From: Tupaia tana
Taxonomy: Eukaryota; Chordata; Mammalia; Scandentia; Tupaiidae
Assembly (NCBI GenBank): GCA_026018925.1
Contig: JAKSZU010000027.1
Span: forward strand, 3,295,531-3,359,530
Length of the DNA: 64,000 bases
Direction: 5' to 3'
The notes below the pieces were generated by a model. It did no database searches. It worked only from the letters and a program-made list of their open reading frames with translations, and was not told the origin of the DNA. Shown here one piece after another: positions 40,830 through 51,379 of this stretch (within the stretch, counting starts at the first letter, position 1; the number at the start of each line of letters is the position of its first letter). The position numbers were made by a program, and so were the translations under genes.

Positions 40830-41630
40830 GCCCAAACAAGTCGTACTTAGTTTTAGCACTCTTCGAGTAAATGTTCTGCGTTAGGGTTGTGGCGTCTTTG
40901 CCTCACGTCAGCCGGCCTGTCCGGACAGGGAAGCGGCAGCAGGTGAGCCGAGATGCTGGCTCCCATCCCTCACCGCACCTCCCCGCACCTCGGCGCGCCA
41001 TCGCACACGCCTCTGCCCTGCACTGCGAGGACGTTTTCTTGATGAGATCACGTTGCTCATTCCAGTCTTCGGCAGTTTTTTGGCACTAACAGACGGCGGC
41101 CCTCCAGGCTACAGTCTCCACCGAGTGAAACCTCATGTGTCCTCGATTTAGCTAGAGCGGCGAGCGCTCGACTGCTCCTCTCCGATCTGCTCCATGACTG
41201 GAAATCGGATGGATGAGACTGTGGGTTCCCGCAGGGCGAGGCATGTGTCCTCAGTGCCCGTGGGCCTCAGAGCTGCCCCGCAGACATAGTCCCTGCTGTG
41301 GCAGGGCTGTGGCCTTGCTCTGCCCCTGCCCTGCTTCACGTTTCCACTTGAGCCTTAGTGCCACCTGTTCTAGAAGAATGGAGCAGAGGGCATCTTTGTT
41401 TCAGGGGATTTTAAAGTAGGAAGAGGTCAAAGGATTTGCATCATTTAGTTCTCACGGAATAATTTGCTTCTGATTCTTTTCGCACTCAAAACCTTTCAAA
41501 GCTCTTGGACTGTGGGAAAGATTGTATTTGTACTGCATCAGGGTGGAAGGAGGAACTATCGGGGAAAGGGTCTTAGAGTCAGTTGATGGGTGTCAACCTC
41601 TTAGGAAAATGTTGCTTAAAAACAATCTTG
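40830..41630. other. unique non-coding stretch
   Basis: I see no supported gene. CpG-rich text at 40890-41300 has no visible promoter motif set and no long consistent frame. Confidence 0.4.
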
Positions 41631-41850
41631 GAGCTGGGTCAGCGGTGGCATGAGGTTAAGGTGTTGTACCCCACATGCCTGACCAAGTGGCTTGAGAATC
41701 ACTCCGGGCACGTGTGCATGCGTGCCCAGAGTCTCGAGAGGACACCAAAGGAGAAGGGGTTGCGCTGTGGCTATCTCCCTGTGGGGAGATTTCTCACCCT
41801 CCCAACTCTCTGTCTCTCTCTGGGGAGCACACGCACCCTGTAAGAAAACA
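41631..41850 (+). mobile_element. tRNA-derived SINE, long-tail, head partly deleted
   Basis: GAGCTGGGTCAGCGGTGGCA, loss of the B-box region, then GGGCACGTGTGCATGCGTGC, GTCTCGAGAGGACACCAAAG and GGGAGCACACGCACCCTGTA. Confidence 0.88.
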
Positions 41851-41859
41851 CAACAGAAA

Positions 41860-42879
41860 GCCTTAGAACTGTACGGGACGGATTACGAAAAGCAGCGTGA
41901 GAACCAGCAAGGCGCATGGTCACAGAGTTAGAGACTCTGGTCTCGAGGGTCCTACTCTGAGCCCTCAACACTGTGCCACGTTAGAGAGTTGCCAGGTCCG
42001 GGGGCAGGGACCGCATGGACTTCTCTCCTCCTTCGTGCTTCAGAGTCTATGACAGTGACGACACGGACGTTCCAGAGGAAGTAAACCTTCGAGAGTGCAG
42101 GGAGTGCGAGTGGGCTTCTCGTCACTGGGCGCCACTAAGGAGCGTCTGGCTAGCGGGCGGCGAGGTAAACAGATGGAGGACCCCCCCTGCTCAGCACGGC
42201 GCACCTCCCGAAACCCAGGAGTGCTGGGACCTGGAGCTGCCAGGTAGAGAGCGAGCCGGGAAGTGGGATGGCAAACGGTGGAGGAAGTGCTCCCTGGAAG
42301 CCTGCCTGTGGCAAGGTTGTGCCAACTCCCTCTCCACCGTGAACTTCAGAAATGCTCCCCCGCCCACCAGGGAACTGCGAGAGAGCTGGCACCGTGGTTC
42401 ATCTCCAGGCCCAGCCCGAGCACGTCAGCCTGCAGAGGCCGCAGGGACCCCCAGAGCGAGCAGGATCCCCGAGTGCAGGGCTGGGGCCGTGCTGGAAGCC
42501 ACGCTGCTTTTCAGGCACTGTCAGCAGCAGCCAGGCCCCAGCTCCGTGTCCTGCAGAGAGGCGGCCATCAGCACACACGGCCAGAACCAGGGACAGCAGT
42601 GTGCGCTGCATCCAGGGAGACGCCTCCGAGGACAGGGCCTCGCACCTGAAGGGACGCGTCACCAGCCGTCTGCATTAGTCTTCACGGTCTTCCGTTCCGA
42701 GGATGAATGGCCGATCAGGAATGCTCAGCCATTTGCGAGAAACCATTTGCACAAGGAAGAGGGGCCACGAGGGAAGGACAGGAGAACTGACGGGGCGGAA
42801 AAAGGATCCACAAAGGGTGCAATTGCAGTAATTGGCAAAACTCGAATAAGTCTGGAAGTTAAACAGAATATATCAATTT
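41860..42879. other. GC-rich unique stretch with a 288-codon open frame
   Basis: A plus-strand ATG-to-stop frame runs from 42015 to 42881. Other frames on both strands are also open for 80-128 codons in the same span, and the C-terminal end runs up to a SINE flank. No domain, signal peptide or repeat structure is recognisable. I therefore treat it as likely chance and not as a gene, but it is the longest frame in the window. Confidence 0.5.
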
Positions 42880-42889
42880 AAAACTTTTT

Positions 42890-43403
42890 GGAACCAGCAG
42901 ATGGTATAATGGTTACGTTGCTGGACTCCCACATAGTCGACTGCGGTTTGCGACCCGGACCTGGTGGCTTAACACTCACACCAGGCGCATGTGTGTGTGC
43001 CCAAGATCTCAAGAAGAGAATGGAGGGACTAGCAGTTAGTGTAATGGCTATGTCGCTGAACTCCCATGTAACCGACCACAGTTCGAGTCCCGGACCCGGT
43101 GGCTTAAACTCACGCCAGGCGCGTGTGTGTGCGTGCCCAAGATCCCGAGAGGAGAATGGAGGAGAAGGGATTGTGGCGAGGCCACCCCCCTGGGGAGTGA
43201 TTTCTCGCTTTCTATCTCTCTGTCTCTCTCTGTCTTTCTGGCAAGCGCATGCTCCTTATAGCAAAAAAACCTCTCCAAAAAAAAAAAAAAAAAGGAAGAG
43301 AATGGAGAAGAAGGGATTGCTGCACGGCCATGCCCCCTAGGGAGTGATTTCTCACTTTCTGTCTTCTGGCAAGTGTATGCACCCTATAGCAAAAATCTCT
43401 CAA
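42890..43403 (+). mobile_element. tRNA-derived SINE, long-tail, split by a younger copy
   Basis: Head GGAACCAGCAGATGGTATAA to 43025, resumes at 43308 (AAGAAGGGATTGCTGCACGG) and ends CACCCTATAGCAAAAATC. A 10 bp duplication AAAACTTTTT lies at 42880-42889 and 43404-43413. Confidence 0.95.
43026..43294 (+). mobile_element. young tRNA-derived SINE nested in an older copy
   Basis: Head GGACTAGCAGTTAGTGTAAT, B box AGTTCGAGTCCCGG, end ATAGC, A's, CCTCTCC and poly(A). A 13 bp duplication GAAGAGAATGGAG (43013-43025 and 43295-43307) comes from the host SINE body. Confidence 0.95.
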
Positions 43404-43539
43404 AAAACTTTTTATTTTTATTATAAGAATTTAACATTGAAGTATTTGAGGGGAAAAAGGATTCAGTATTTGCAATTTATTTTCAAATGGTCAGTGAGAG
43501 AAAGAAAAATAAAGGAACGACAAAATCTTCTCAATTGGT

Positions 43540-43640
43540 GAATCTGGATAAAAGGTATAAAATAATTCTTTATACTACTCTAGGCGTTTTTCTGTAAGTT
43601 TAGAATTTTTTCCAAATAAAAATGTCAGCAATAAATTCAA
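43540..43640 (+). mobile_element. L1-type 3' end fragment (tentative)
   Basis: AATAATTCTTTATACTACTC, GCGTTTTTCTGTAAGTTTAG and TTTCCAAATAAAAATG match the terminal 3' phrase of some old L1 subfamilies. Confidence 0.5.
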
Positions 43641-43748
43641 AAGAGAAGTGAAAACTGAGAAAATGTAGTCACCATATATATTAAAGAACATTATTCTCCA
43701 CACACACACATATCTATATTAAAGAGCACTTAAAAACAAGGAAAAATA

Positions 43749-44020
43749 GGGACCAGCAGTTAGCGTAATGGCTATGTCGCTGGACTCCCACGTAGTCGAC
43801 CGCGGTTCGAGTCCCGGACCCGGTGGCTTAAACTCACGCCGGGCGCGTGTGCGTGCGTGCCCAAGATCCCGAGAGGAGAATGGAGGAGAAGGGATTGCGG
43901 CGTGGCCATCCCCCCTGGGGGGTGATTTCCTGCTTTCTATCTCTCTGTCTCTCTCTGTCTGTCTGGCGAGCGCACGCGCCCTATAGCAAAAACCTCTCCA
44001 AAAAAGAAAAAAAAAAAAAA
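43749..44020 (+). mobile_element. young tRNA-derived SINE, long-tail (near-consensus)
   Basis: The head GGGACCAGCAGTTAGCGTAA keeps A box TAGCGTAATGG, B box GGTTCGAGTCC and many CpGs (CGGGCGCGTGTGCGTGCG). A perfect 17 bp duplication AAAAACAAGGAAAAATA lies at 43732-43748 and 44021-44037. Its read-through makes the two 110/72-codon ORFs seen here. Confidence 0.97.
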
Positions 44021-44159
44021 AAAAACAAGGAAAAATAAAGTAGAAATCCAATAGAAAAATAGGTAAATGGCATGTACAGACAGTTCACAGAAAAAGATTT
44101 ACCAATGGCTTAAACTTGAAAAAATGCTTAACTTTCCTCATCTTAAAGGAAATATAGAT

Positions 44160-44425
44160 AGGGCCAGCAGATGGCATAATGGTTATGTTGCTGGACTCCC
44201 ACGTAGTCAACTGCAGTTCAAGTCCTGGACCAGGTGGCTCAAAATTTACACCAGGCACATGTGCGTGTGTACCCAAAATCCTGAGAGGAGAATGGAGAAG
44301 GAATTGCAGTGTGGCCATCTCCCCCCTGGGAGGAGGTGTAATTTCTTGCTTTCTCGGTCTCTCTCTGTCTCTCTGGCGAGTGCACTCACCCTATAGCAAA
44401 AATTTCTTAAAAAAAAAAAAAAAAA
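44160..44425 (+). mobile_element. tRNA-derived SINE, long-tail
   Basis: GGGCCAGCAGATGGCATAAT, B box AGTTCAAGTCCTGG, GGCACATGTGCGTGTGTACC, end CTCACCCTATAGCAAAAATT and poly(A). It is older than its neighbour at 43749. Confidence 0.93.
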
Positions 44426-44429
44426 CAGA

Positions 44430-45965
44430 ATGGAAAAAAAATCACAAGGAGACTACTGATACACAAGCTATCTGCTTTCCCTTATCTTGGGATTAACCAT
44501 GAGGTTTAGTAAGTCTATTTACACCTGGTTTAAAAAAAAAAATTGCAAACAGAGTAACTGCATTCCTTCTGCTTTGATGCCATGCGAAGAGACTGTTGGA
44601 ACACAGTTCGGTTTTGCCTGGAGAGTATTGAAAATAGCCCAGAGTGGCTGTCAAGGCATAAACAACTCAGGAGCAAGCCTTGCTGTGGTCGAGCTGAGCA
44701 GATGGTCCCGTGACGTCAGCGGCTCCAAAGTACCTGCAGCCAGAGCAGATGGGAAATGAACACCGAAGCCCAAGCTGGATAGCAGGCCGGGAGTCACAGA
44801 GAACGTCCCGGGAGAAAAGTCACGTTGGATGCTTTCTTTGCTTGGTTTTCACGGTCTATGAAGAAGCTTTTCCTCTGCACACATTCCTGGAATAAAATAG
44901 CAAGAACCATTATAGCCTGTCCCAAAGTCATCGCCAAGACAGGGCTGACGACATGGCACTCAGTAGTGCCTCTGCCACTAAAACGTGGTATTGATTCTAA
45001 AAAGAAGTTGTTAAATGTGTGCAAGTATTGCGTAGATGGAAATGAAGCATCTCAGCGCTGGAATTGAGTACGACGGTTCTTTGAAAATCATCATCCTTAC
45101 TGCATATTTAGCTTTGGGCACCTTGCAGTTTGGGGGAATCCGTCTTCCTCCAAGAGGCTGCACCATAACTAGGTTTCACCCGGGACGACTGCGCGACCTT
45201 TTATCTCCAGCCGTCTTCCTTTCTTGTTGAGCGCTGCGCTCTCGCCTCTGCTGGCCGGCCAGTTTCCAGGTCTTCGTTCTCCTCATGCAAGGTCTCAGCA
45301 ACTTCAGCGAGGCATTCCAGCCTTAACTGTGTCAGCCAGTCCCGGCTGGACTACCTGAGTCCAGGGTCTGAAAGCTCAGAGTTACAAGCACAGGGCCTCA
45401 CATCCTTACAAGGAAGAAGCAGACTTCTAGAAATTTCCGCACTTGTCTGTGGGAGTGGGGAAGTGGTGGAAGGTAGACAAGAGCCCAGGGGTCTACTTCT
45501 GAAGTCACGTGGCTTACCACTCTGCAAACCCTGCAAGACCCCACGTCTTCTTTCAAGGGGGTACACTGTAAGATAACTGGCTTCCATGCTTAAAACTCAG
45601 GGGGACAGGAGGGCTGAAAAGCAAGTTTCAGATGTGTTTTTCTAGAACACTCTTGTCCAGTTTATGGTAGTGTAGTGTGGTTCAAGATTATCCTGTTTTA
45701 AGTTCCAGAAAAAATACCCTAAACAAGAATCTGAGAACCGTGAGTTTTGGAGGGAGGTTGAGTTTTGGGGCGGTTTCTTGTGTAACTGCTAGCTGGCCCC
45801 ACAGGAGCGAGGGAGAGCTCCCCAGTGCTGTGTGGCTGGTGCCTGTAGCCCAGCATGTTAGAACAGAGCGCGCTGTGGGGGTGTGGACAGAGCGCGGGCA
45901 GCGTTTCTGGGCAGGTCTGCACCCACTGACATGCCAGGTAGCCCTCAGACAAGCTACTGTCCCTT
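44430..45965. other. unique non-coding stretch
   Basis: I see no named repeat and no supported gene. Frames up to 100 codons occur in several overlapping readings without splice context. Confidence 0.4.
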
Positions 45966-45969
45966 TAAA

Positions 45970-46138
45970 GATTTTTTAAAAATTATTTTATTTATTATTA
46001 TTATTATTATCATTATTATTTAATTTGGCCAGAGAGAGACAGAGAGGGAAAGACAGCAAGCTTCCAGGTCCGGGACTCGTACCCCTGTTGGCCAGGTGGG
46101 AGTCCAGTGCCTCAACTGCTGCTCCACCTGCTGGCCGC
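45970..46138 (-). mobile_element. tRNA-derived SINE, short-tail
   Basis: Reverse orientation: an AAAATTATTTTATTTATTAT tail with (ATT)n, TTTGGCCAGAGAGAGACAGA, TTCCAGGTCCGGGACTCGTA, head CTCCACCTGCTGGCCGC. Confidence 0.92.
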
Positions 46139-46152
46139 ACTCTTCCTTTTTA

Positions 46153-46305
46153 ATCCTTAGTTCCCTCACCTATAAAATGAGGAGACCAATACTATCATAA
46201 TATATTATGAGCAGCAAATGGGATAATAATACATATAAAGTGCTTAGCACAGTGCTTAATACAGAGGAGGGCTTTGTACTTGGAATTATTATCATTATTT
46301 ATTTT
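46153..46305 (+). mobile_element. MIR element
   Basis: TTAGTTCCCTCACCTATAAA, ATGAGGAGACCAATACTATC, TAAAGTGCTTAGCACAGTGC and TGGAATTATTATCATTATTT give the standard MIR order. Confidence 0.9.
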
Positions 46306-46309
46306 CCTT

Positions 46310-47385
46310 GCCCATGTCAGACGCCTGGGGAGAAGAAAGCAATTTAGAATTACACCAGATGCCACAGCAGGTAGGGACCTGAGCTAGCACTTAGGACAAC
46401 CTCTTGGTTTCACAGAAAACTGTGGATGAGAGAAGCGGCTGTCCCAGCAGACACCCTTCACTGGGGGACAGAGAGCCAGGCCCGTCAGTGAGCATCTGGC
46501 CTCCGTGCAGAGCTCTTGCCCCGGGCTTCACTTCCCAGCCTCCCACTCACTGCCGGAAGTAAAGTCACTGGCAAGAAGAGCCGAGGATGGCTGGGGAGTC
46601 GGAGTAACTCGGTGAGCCAAGAGCTTGAACCAAACTAAGGCAGACACTCAGACCTAGGGACACATTCAGAAAGAGCCACTTTCTAAGAGATGCTAACAGG
46701 AGCCCATATGCCTTGATGGAGGCCATCCTCTCTTACCCTGAAATGATTTATTCAAATGTGGGATCTCAGGGATGTTTCACGCACAGTTCGCGTCGTCCTG
46801 AAGCCCTGTCATCCCCGTCTTGGATGTGCCGCCACCAAGACTTACTCACAGAGTAGAGCAGTAGAAGGAAGGGTGAGTGTTCAGCACATCCTGGTGGTAA
46901 ACGTGAGCAGTGGCTACCTGTGGGGCTGTGCTGAGGAAGGTTCTGGTGACGAGGGGCAGCAGGTGAATTCACGTGGTCGACGAGTGTTGGTCGCGAGCTG
47001 GGAGAGCACGTCGGCCGTGTGTATGCTGATCCTGTCAACGCAAGTTACACTGAGGTTGACTGCTGGGTTTGGAGTTGGCACCACGGGCATGAAATAATCA
47101 TTTTGTTTGTTTTGTTACAATAATAATGCATATTCATTGCAGAAAAATGTTAATGATATAAATGAGAAAATAAAAATTACTTCAAAGATACAGCAGAGAA
47201 CATAATCAATCTTTGGAACCGAGTCAGAGTCTCAAAACTCAGAGTCCGAAGACCTCGGAGTCAGAAAAGAAGCTGAAGATAAAAATTAATTGGGGGTCTG
47301 TGTAAGGAGTCATCCATTCCCTCACCTCTAGATGAAGAACAAAAGGCAGCCAGGCATTTAGTCTCAAGATAAAAAGAAAAAGGAA
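46310..47385. other. unique stretch, partly worn repeat
   Basis: No gene supported. 47105-47205 (ATGCATATTCATTGCAGAAA, AAAATAAAAATTACTTCAAA) looks like worn ancient repeat. Confidence 0.35.
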
Positions 47386-47389
47386 GAAG

Positions 47390-48115
47390 TTAAATCTCCT
47401 AGAATTGTTCTGTTGACTCCATGTGATTCCAAACAAAACAGCAAGGGGCCTTTCACAGAACTATCGGCTGATTCTAAGATTTGTCTGGAAGGGTAAAGGA
47501 CAGTGATAGTGACTGCGTTTCTGAGGAAGAGTAGAAGTAGGAGACTTACCTTATAGATGACCCAACTGATAACGAAGCGTTCGTAGTGAAGACAGCGTGG
47601 CACCGACAGTAAGTAAGCTGACAGTGAGCTGTACTAGTGAGCCCAGAACAGACCTGTGTAGACTGGCCCTGTGATCTACAGTAGACGTGGCTCCGCAGTA
47701 GGGAGAGGAGGGACTTTATGATAAGTGGAGCTAAAAATACACTTCTCCACGTGGAAAAATGAAGCTGGACTCCTACCTCACACCGTACCCCAAAATAACT
47801 CCAGATAAAAGTCTTTAATTATAAAAGCAAGACTCTAAAATTATTAGCAGAAAATACAGATTCGGTCCAGCCTCCTCAACAGAATCCAAAACTGCATAGC
47901 TGGAGACCATGTGCTGACCATGGTTTGGGTTCCTGGTCCAGTTGGTCTGAAAACACTACTTCTCTCTCTGTCTCTCTGTCTCTCTCTGTTGTGTATATGC
48001 ATGTGCTCTATCATGAATAGAAATAAAATTCAGATTCACAGTTTTTTTTAAGATTCATAGCTTTCTGAGCCCGAGGAAAGGAAAGGATTTCGTAAATTAG
48101 ACATGAAAAGTGCAG
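47390..48115 (+). mobile_element. degenerate L1 ORF2 remnant with a nested SINE
   Basis: CCTTTCACAGAACTATCGGC, ATTTGTCTGGAAGGGTAAAG, AAAATAACTCCAGATAAAAG and, after the SINE, AAGGAAAGGATTTCGTAAAT follow L1 ORF2 C-terminal order on the plus strand with all frames broken. Confidence 0.65.
47864..48030 (+). mobile_element. tRNA-derived SINE, shortened, in L1
   Basis: GGTCCAGCCTCCTCAAC, GGTTTGGGTTCCTGGTCCAG, TCTCTGTCTCTCTCTGTTGT, GCATGTGCTCTATCATG. A 7 bp duplication CAGATTC lies at 47857-47863 and 48031-48037. Confidence 0.8.
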
Positions 48116-48119
48116 CTCA

Positions 48120-49195
48120 GAGAACATTTTAGCCAGGCCTCTCGGGAACCTCAGAACAGAAATGTCTTGGCTCTGGTACTTCTACTATGCTCAGTCGTCG
48201 CCTGGGTGCGTGGCCTTGGAATGCGAGTGAGCCCCACCACGAGGCAGGTGGAGGCTGTTTGCCAACTGCTCTCATCCCAGTAGGTTCTGTCTGAAGGACA
48301 TATGAGAGGCACAGCCCCTGGCTGCTCCATGCCAAGATTGAGATAACATGGTTTCAGGATTAGGGTAACCATAAGTAAAATAGCCAGAGGTCCCATGTCT
48401 GAATGAAGTATTTTGGGGAAAAGGAAGGCCTCCTCCATAGCATACAGGTTCTTGTTAGCATCTTTCTTGGAAAACGGCTCTCTGCATCTGTCCCTAGATT
48501 TGAGTGTGTCGTAGTTCAGGTACAAGCTCTTGACTCACTGAGTTACTTCATGATTCCCCAGCAGCCCCTGGCTCTCCCTGCTGATGATTTTACTTCATGC
48601 AGTGAGTGGAAGATTGGGAGAGGACAGCCCAAGAGGTGTACATGAGGTAAGTCGCAGGGGTCCTCGTGGTAGATGGTGTCGTGAGCACGTGGTTATCCCG
48701 TCAGTATGCGTGGGTCTTTGCAATATGACTGCCACTTCTCCATGCAGGGGGAGAGCTGGTACCTTCTTAAAGCTGGCTGACGCTATAACTTGCTTTAAGC
48801 AGTGGAGTATGGCGGAGTACTCTTACATAGACGCCAGAGCCTAGGTTTAAGAGGCTATGCCTTTGCTCGTTCGGAACACTGCCCTGTGGCCACTATGCTG
48901 TGAAGAAGCCCGGATGGAAGACCGGAGAGGGAGGCCCCGGAGCTTTGCTGTCCGTCCCACTGTAGCCTTCAGCTGCCCTCCGTTACTGATCCCACGTACG
49001 ACCAGCAGAACACGTGCGCTGTTGACCCCTGGTCACGAGCAGTAACACGTTCTTACTGTTTGGAGGCACCTAGTTTTTAATTTTTTAATGCCACAATAGA
49101 CAGCTGAGAGAGACACAGTCAAGCCGTCACATGTCACATGCACTCTGACAGAAGAGGAACTACGAGGAGCTGGTTCAGCTTTCCAGCATCCCGTG
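48120..49195. other. unique stretch with an exon-like segment
   Basis: I see no named repeat. At 48603-48646 a 44 bp segment sits between TTTTACTTCATGCAG and a perfect donor GAG/GTAAGT, open in one frame (SGRLGEDSPRGVHE). Its phase does not fit the other candidates, so it is listed only as a finding. Confidence 0.35.
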
Positions 49196-49365
49196 GGTGC
49201 CTAGGGCAGGCCGGGAACGTACTCTCCTTTAGTCTCCCTAATTGCCGAATGCGATCGCTACTACCATACAGATGCGGCAGTCGGAGCAGAGAGGTGAAAT
49301 AACTCGTCCAAGGTCACATGGCGGCAAAGTGGCAGGTCTGGAACTAGACTTTGTGCCTGTCTGAT
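49196..49365 (-). mobile_element. MIR element
   Basis: GTCTCCCTAATTGCCGAATG, CAGATGCGGCAGTCGGAGCA, AACTCGTCCAAGGTCACATG and GGTCTGGAACTAGACTTTGT are the reversed MIR core. Confidence 0.88.
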
Positions 49366-49484
49366 TGCAAAGCCCCCCCACTCCTGGTCACATTTCTACA
49401 CTGCCACCAGCACTTAATAATGAATCAGTCAGATGATAATGGAGACTAGAGATATGGAACGAACACTGAAGCTTTGTAACTCTT

Positions 49485-49714
49485 TTATTTTGAGAGAGAT
49501 TTTTGCTATAGGCCGTACATGCTTGCCAGGGAGACAAGTGAGAGACAGAGACAGCAAGTGAGAAATCACCCCCAGGGGAGGTGGCCACACCGCAATCCCT
49601 TCTCCTCCATTCTCCTCTGGGGAGTTTGGACGTGCATGCGCGCGCGCCCACAGAGTTTTAAGCCGCTGGCTCTGGGACTTGAACCGTGGTAACCATTATG
49701 CCATCTGCTGGTCC
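49485..49714 (-). mobile_element. tRNA-derived SINE, long-tail, deletion in head
   Basis: Reverse orientation: GAGAGATTTTTGCTATAGGC, GCAAGTGAGAAATCACCCCC, CCGCAATCCCTTCTCCTCCA, TGGGACTTGAACCGTGGTAA, head CCATCTGCTGGTCCC. The anticodon-arm part of the head is missing. Confidence 0.92.
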
Positions 49715-49943
49715 CTGTGCTTCCATCTTAATTCAGTTCCCCGCTAGCTGTGGGCTGATGAAGTACCTTCTCACCCTGAGCCTCATTTTCTCGACCCTCA
49801 GAGCATCGTTAGAAGTTCATGTTTGTCGAGAATGTTTAGGGCCTACTTAGGTACATTTAACACTATTTAAGGCGTTTAGATAAATTCAGTTTAAAACAGC
49901 ACAGTTAATCTCAAAGTGATTTTTATGTTTACGTACTTCTGCT

Positions 49944-49988
49944 CCTCTGCAGTGGACAGGGCGGGGGAGGCCTGTCCCACTGCAGAGG
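49944..49988. repeat. strong short inverted repeat (hairpin)
   Basis: CCTCTGCAGTGGACAGG (49944-49960) and CCTGTCCCACTGCAGAGG (49971-49988) are reverse complements apart from one extra G, with a 10-base loop GCGGGGGAGG. The perfect half-stems are 12 and 5 bp. It lies about 190 bp upstream of the best exon. Function unknown. Confidence 0.9.
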
Positions 49989-50179
49989 TGGAAGATGAGC
50001 TGTTTCCCCTCCACCGTCCACGGGCCCACCCCCTCGGCTGCCTCCCCGGCCTGCAGAGTTTTTCCTTTGATTCACATCCCTTTTAGTCTTACCTTGTGAT
50101 GCATATTTGGCTTTGTTTTTTATAAAATGCTTCATTAATAAAAGTATTCGTTCTGAACAGTTCTCTTTTGGATCCTCAG

Positions 50180-50323
50180 ATCATCTGCTGTGACCAGGCT
50201 CGAAAATCTCTCACGTTCTCCCACCTCCGACATTCAAGCGAGCTCAAGGGATCTCTGCAGTGATTTGAGGTCAACCCCAGAGGATGCTGAGGAAGAAATA
50301 GAAAGACACAGCTTGCTCCAGAG
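50180..50323 (+). CDS. internal coding exon of an unidentified gene
   Basis: The acceptor TTCTCTTTTGGATCCTCAG and donor CCAGAG/GTACCG bound a 144 bp segment. Exactly one frame is open (1 nt, 47 codons, 2 nt). The other two meet stops. The peptide is hydrophilic and Ser/Glu/Arg-rich: SSAVTRLENLSRSPTSDIQ near the start, then SSRDLCSDLRSTPEDAEEEI and HSLLQ at the end. That composition suggests a disordered, possibly phosphorylated linker of a cytoplasmic protein, with SRSP and RSTPE as possible kinase sites. Both borders are phase 2, matching 8112-8177 upstream and 56875 downstream. No transposon signature overlaps it. I do not recognise the gene. Confidence 0.68.
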
Positions 50324-51379
50324 GTACCGGGTGGGTGGAGAGGCGCTCATCCTTTATCTTGCAAATTGAATACGGAAATAATTGCGAGAGGAGGCAAGAC
50401 TCCTTCCTACCTTGTCAGTTTTCACTGAAGGCACTTTCGTAGCCATGGCTTCAGTTCTGAATTGACATTGCATTGGCTCCTCTGACAGCCGTAAAGAGAT
50501 ACCATCAAGACTTTGTCACATAAATTGAACAATTTAGACAGAGCTCAGGCGACAGTAGGATGAGCGTCAGTTGGAATGTGGTGGGGGCAGAGGAACGCGC
50601 CCCTCATGAACTGTGCGCCAGCTCAAACTCCCCGCGGCTCCTTGGCTCGTAGCCCACCCTGGGACGGTAGGGGTGGTTGCTCCTCTTCTCAGCCAGGGTA
50701 GGCTGGCGAGGCTCTCTGTCTCTTTTTAAATGACATTTGGTTTCTGAACCTGAAAACTGTTTAAGAAAATCCCTTGTGAATCATGAGATTGTATTGCTTT
50801 TTGGCAACGAAGCTTCGCTACATCACCGCCGACTTGGCCGTCCTTGCCTTTATTCCCAGGGGTTCAAAGCGCTTTCACTTACGCAGTATCATCTTATTCA
50901 CTTCGTAAAACTCAGGCAAAGATATCAGAGAGCATAAATACACATGCATCTTTATTTGGCCAATTAAGGTACAAAATATTTTAATATTAATCAAACATTA
51001 AGGGGCAAAAGGTAAGTGTCTTGGCCCAAGTCACTCAGAGCATTTGCATCCTCCGACAGGAGTCTCCTACATCTTAGCTCTGAATACGTTCCACACGTCC
51101 GCACCATGGACTTGGCAGGATTTTCTCTTTATAAAACCCGCATGTCAGAAAATACGTCCAAGGTTCTGGACAAAATGTTCTGGCCGGCAGTTTGAAAGGT
51201 GTATCCCCAGGCCAGATTCAAGGTCTTTGGCGTGATCCTTATCCTGACCAGAACAAAGAGCAAAGACCAAACACCAGCTGAGGCTCGCTCTCTTTTTTTA
51301 GTATTAAGAAACAGAAAAAAATAATCATCCCCTTTCCTGCCAAGTAGGCAGTGCAAAGACCAGCCAAGCCCACCTTTCT
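50324..51379. other. unique non-coding stretch, presumed intron
   Basis: Unlike most of the window it contains no SINE at all from 49715 to 54110. I see no further exon with two good splice sites here. Confidence 0.4.

Noticed and set aside
43749-43830. Functional tRNA gene in the SINE head
   Set aside because: A and B boxes are present, but the acceptor stem and anticodon arm do not pair as a tRNA cloverleaf, and the sequence continues into the SINE body.
43719-44051. 110-codon minus-strand ORF, repeated in similar form at 29225, 30266 and 57340
   Set aside because: The shared peptide is the translated young SINE (GGGDGHAAIPSPPFSS-like), not a gene family.
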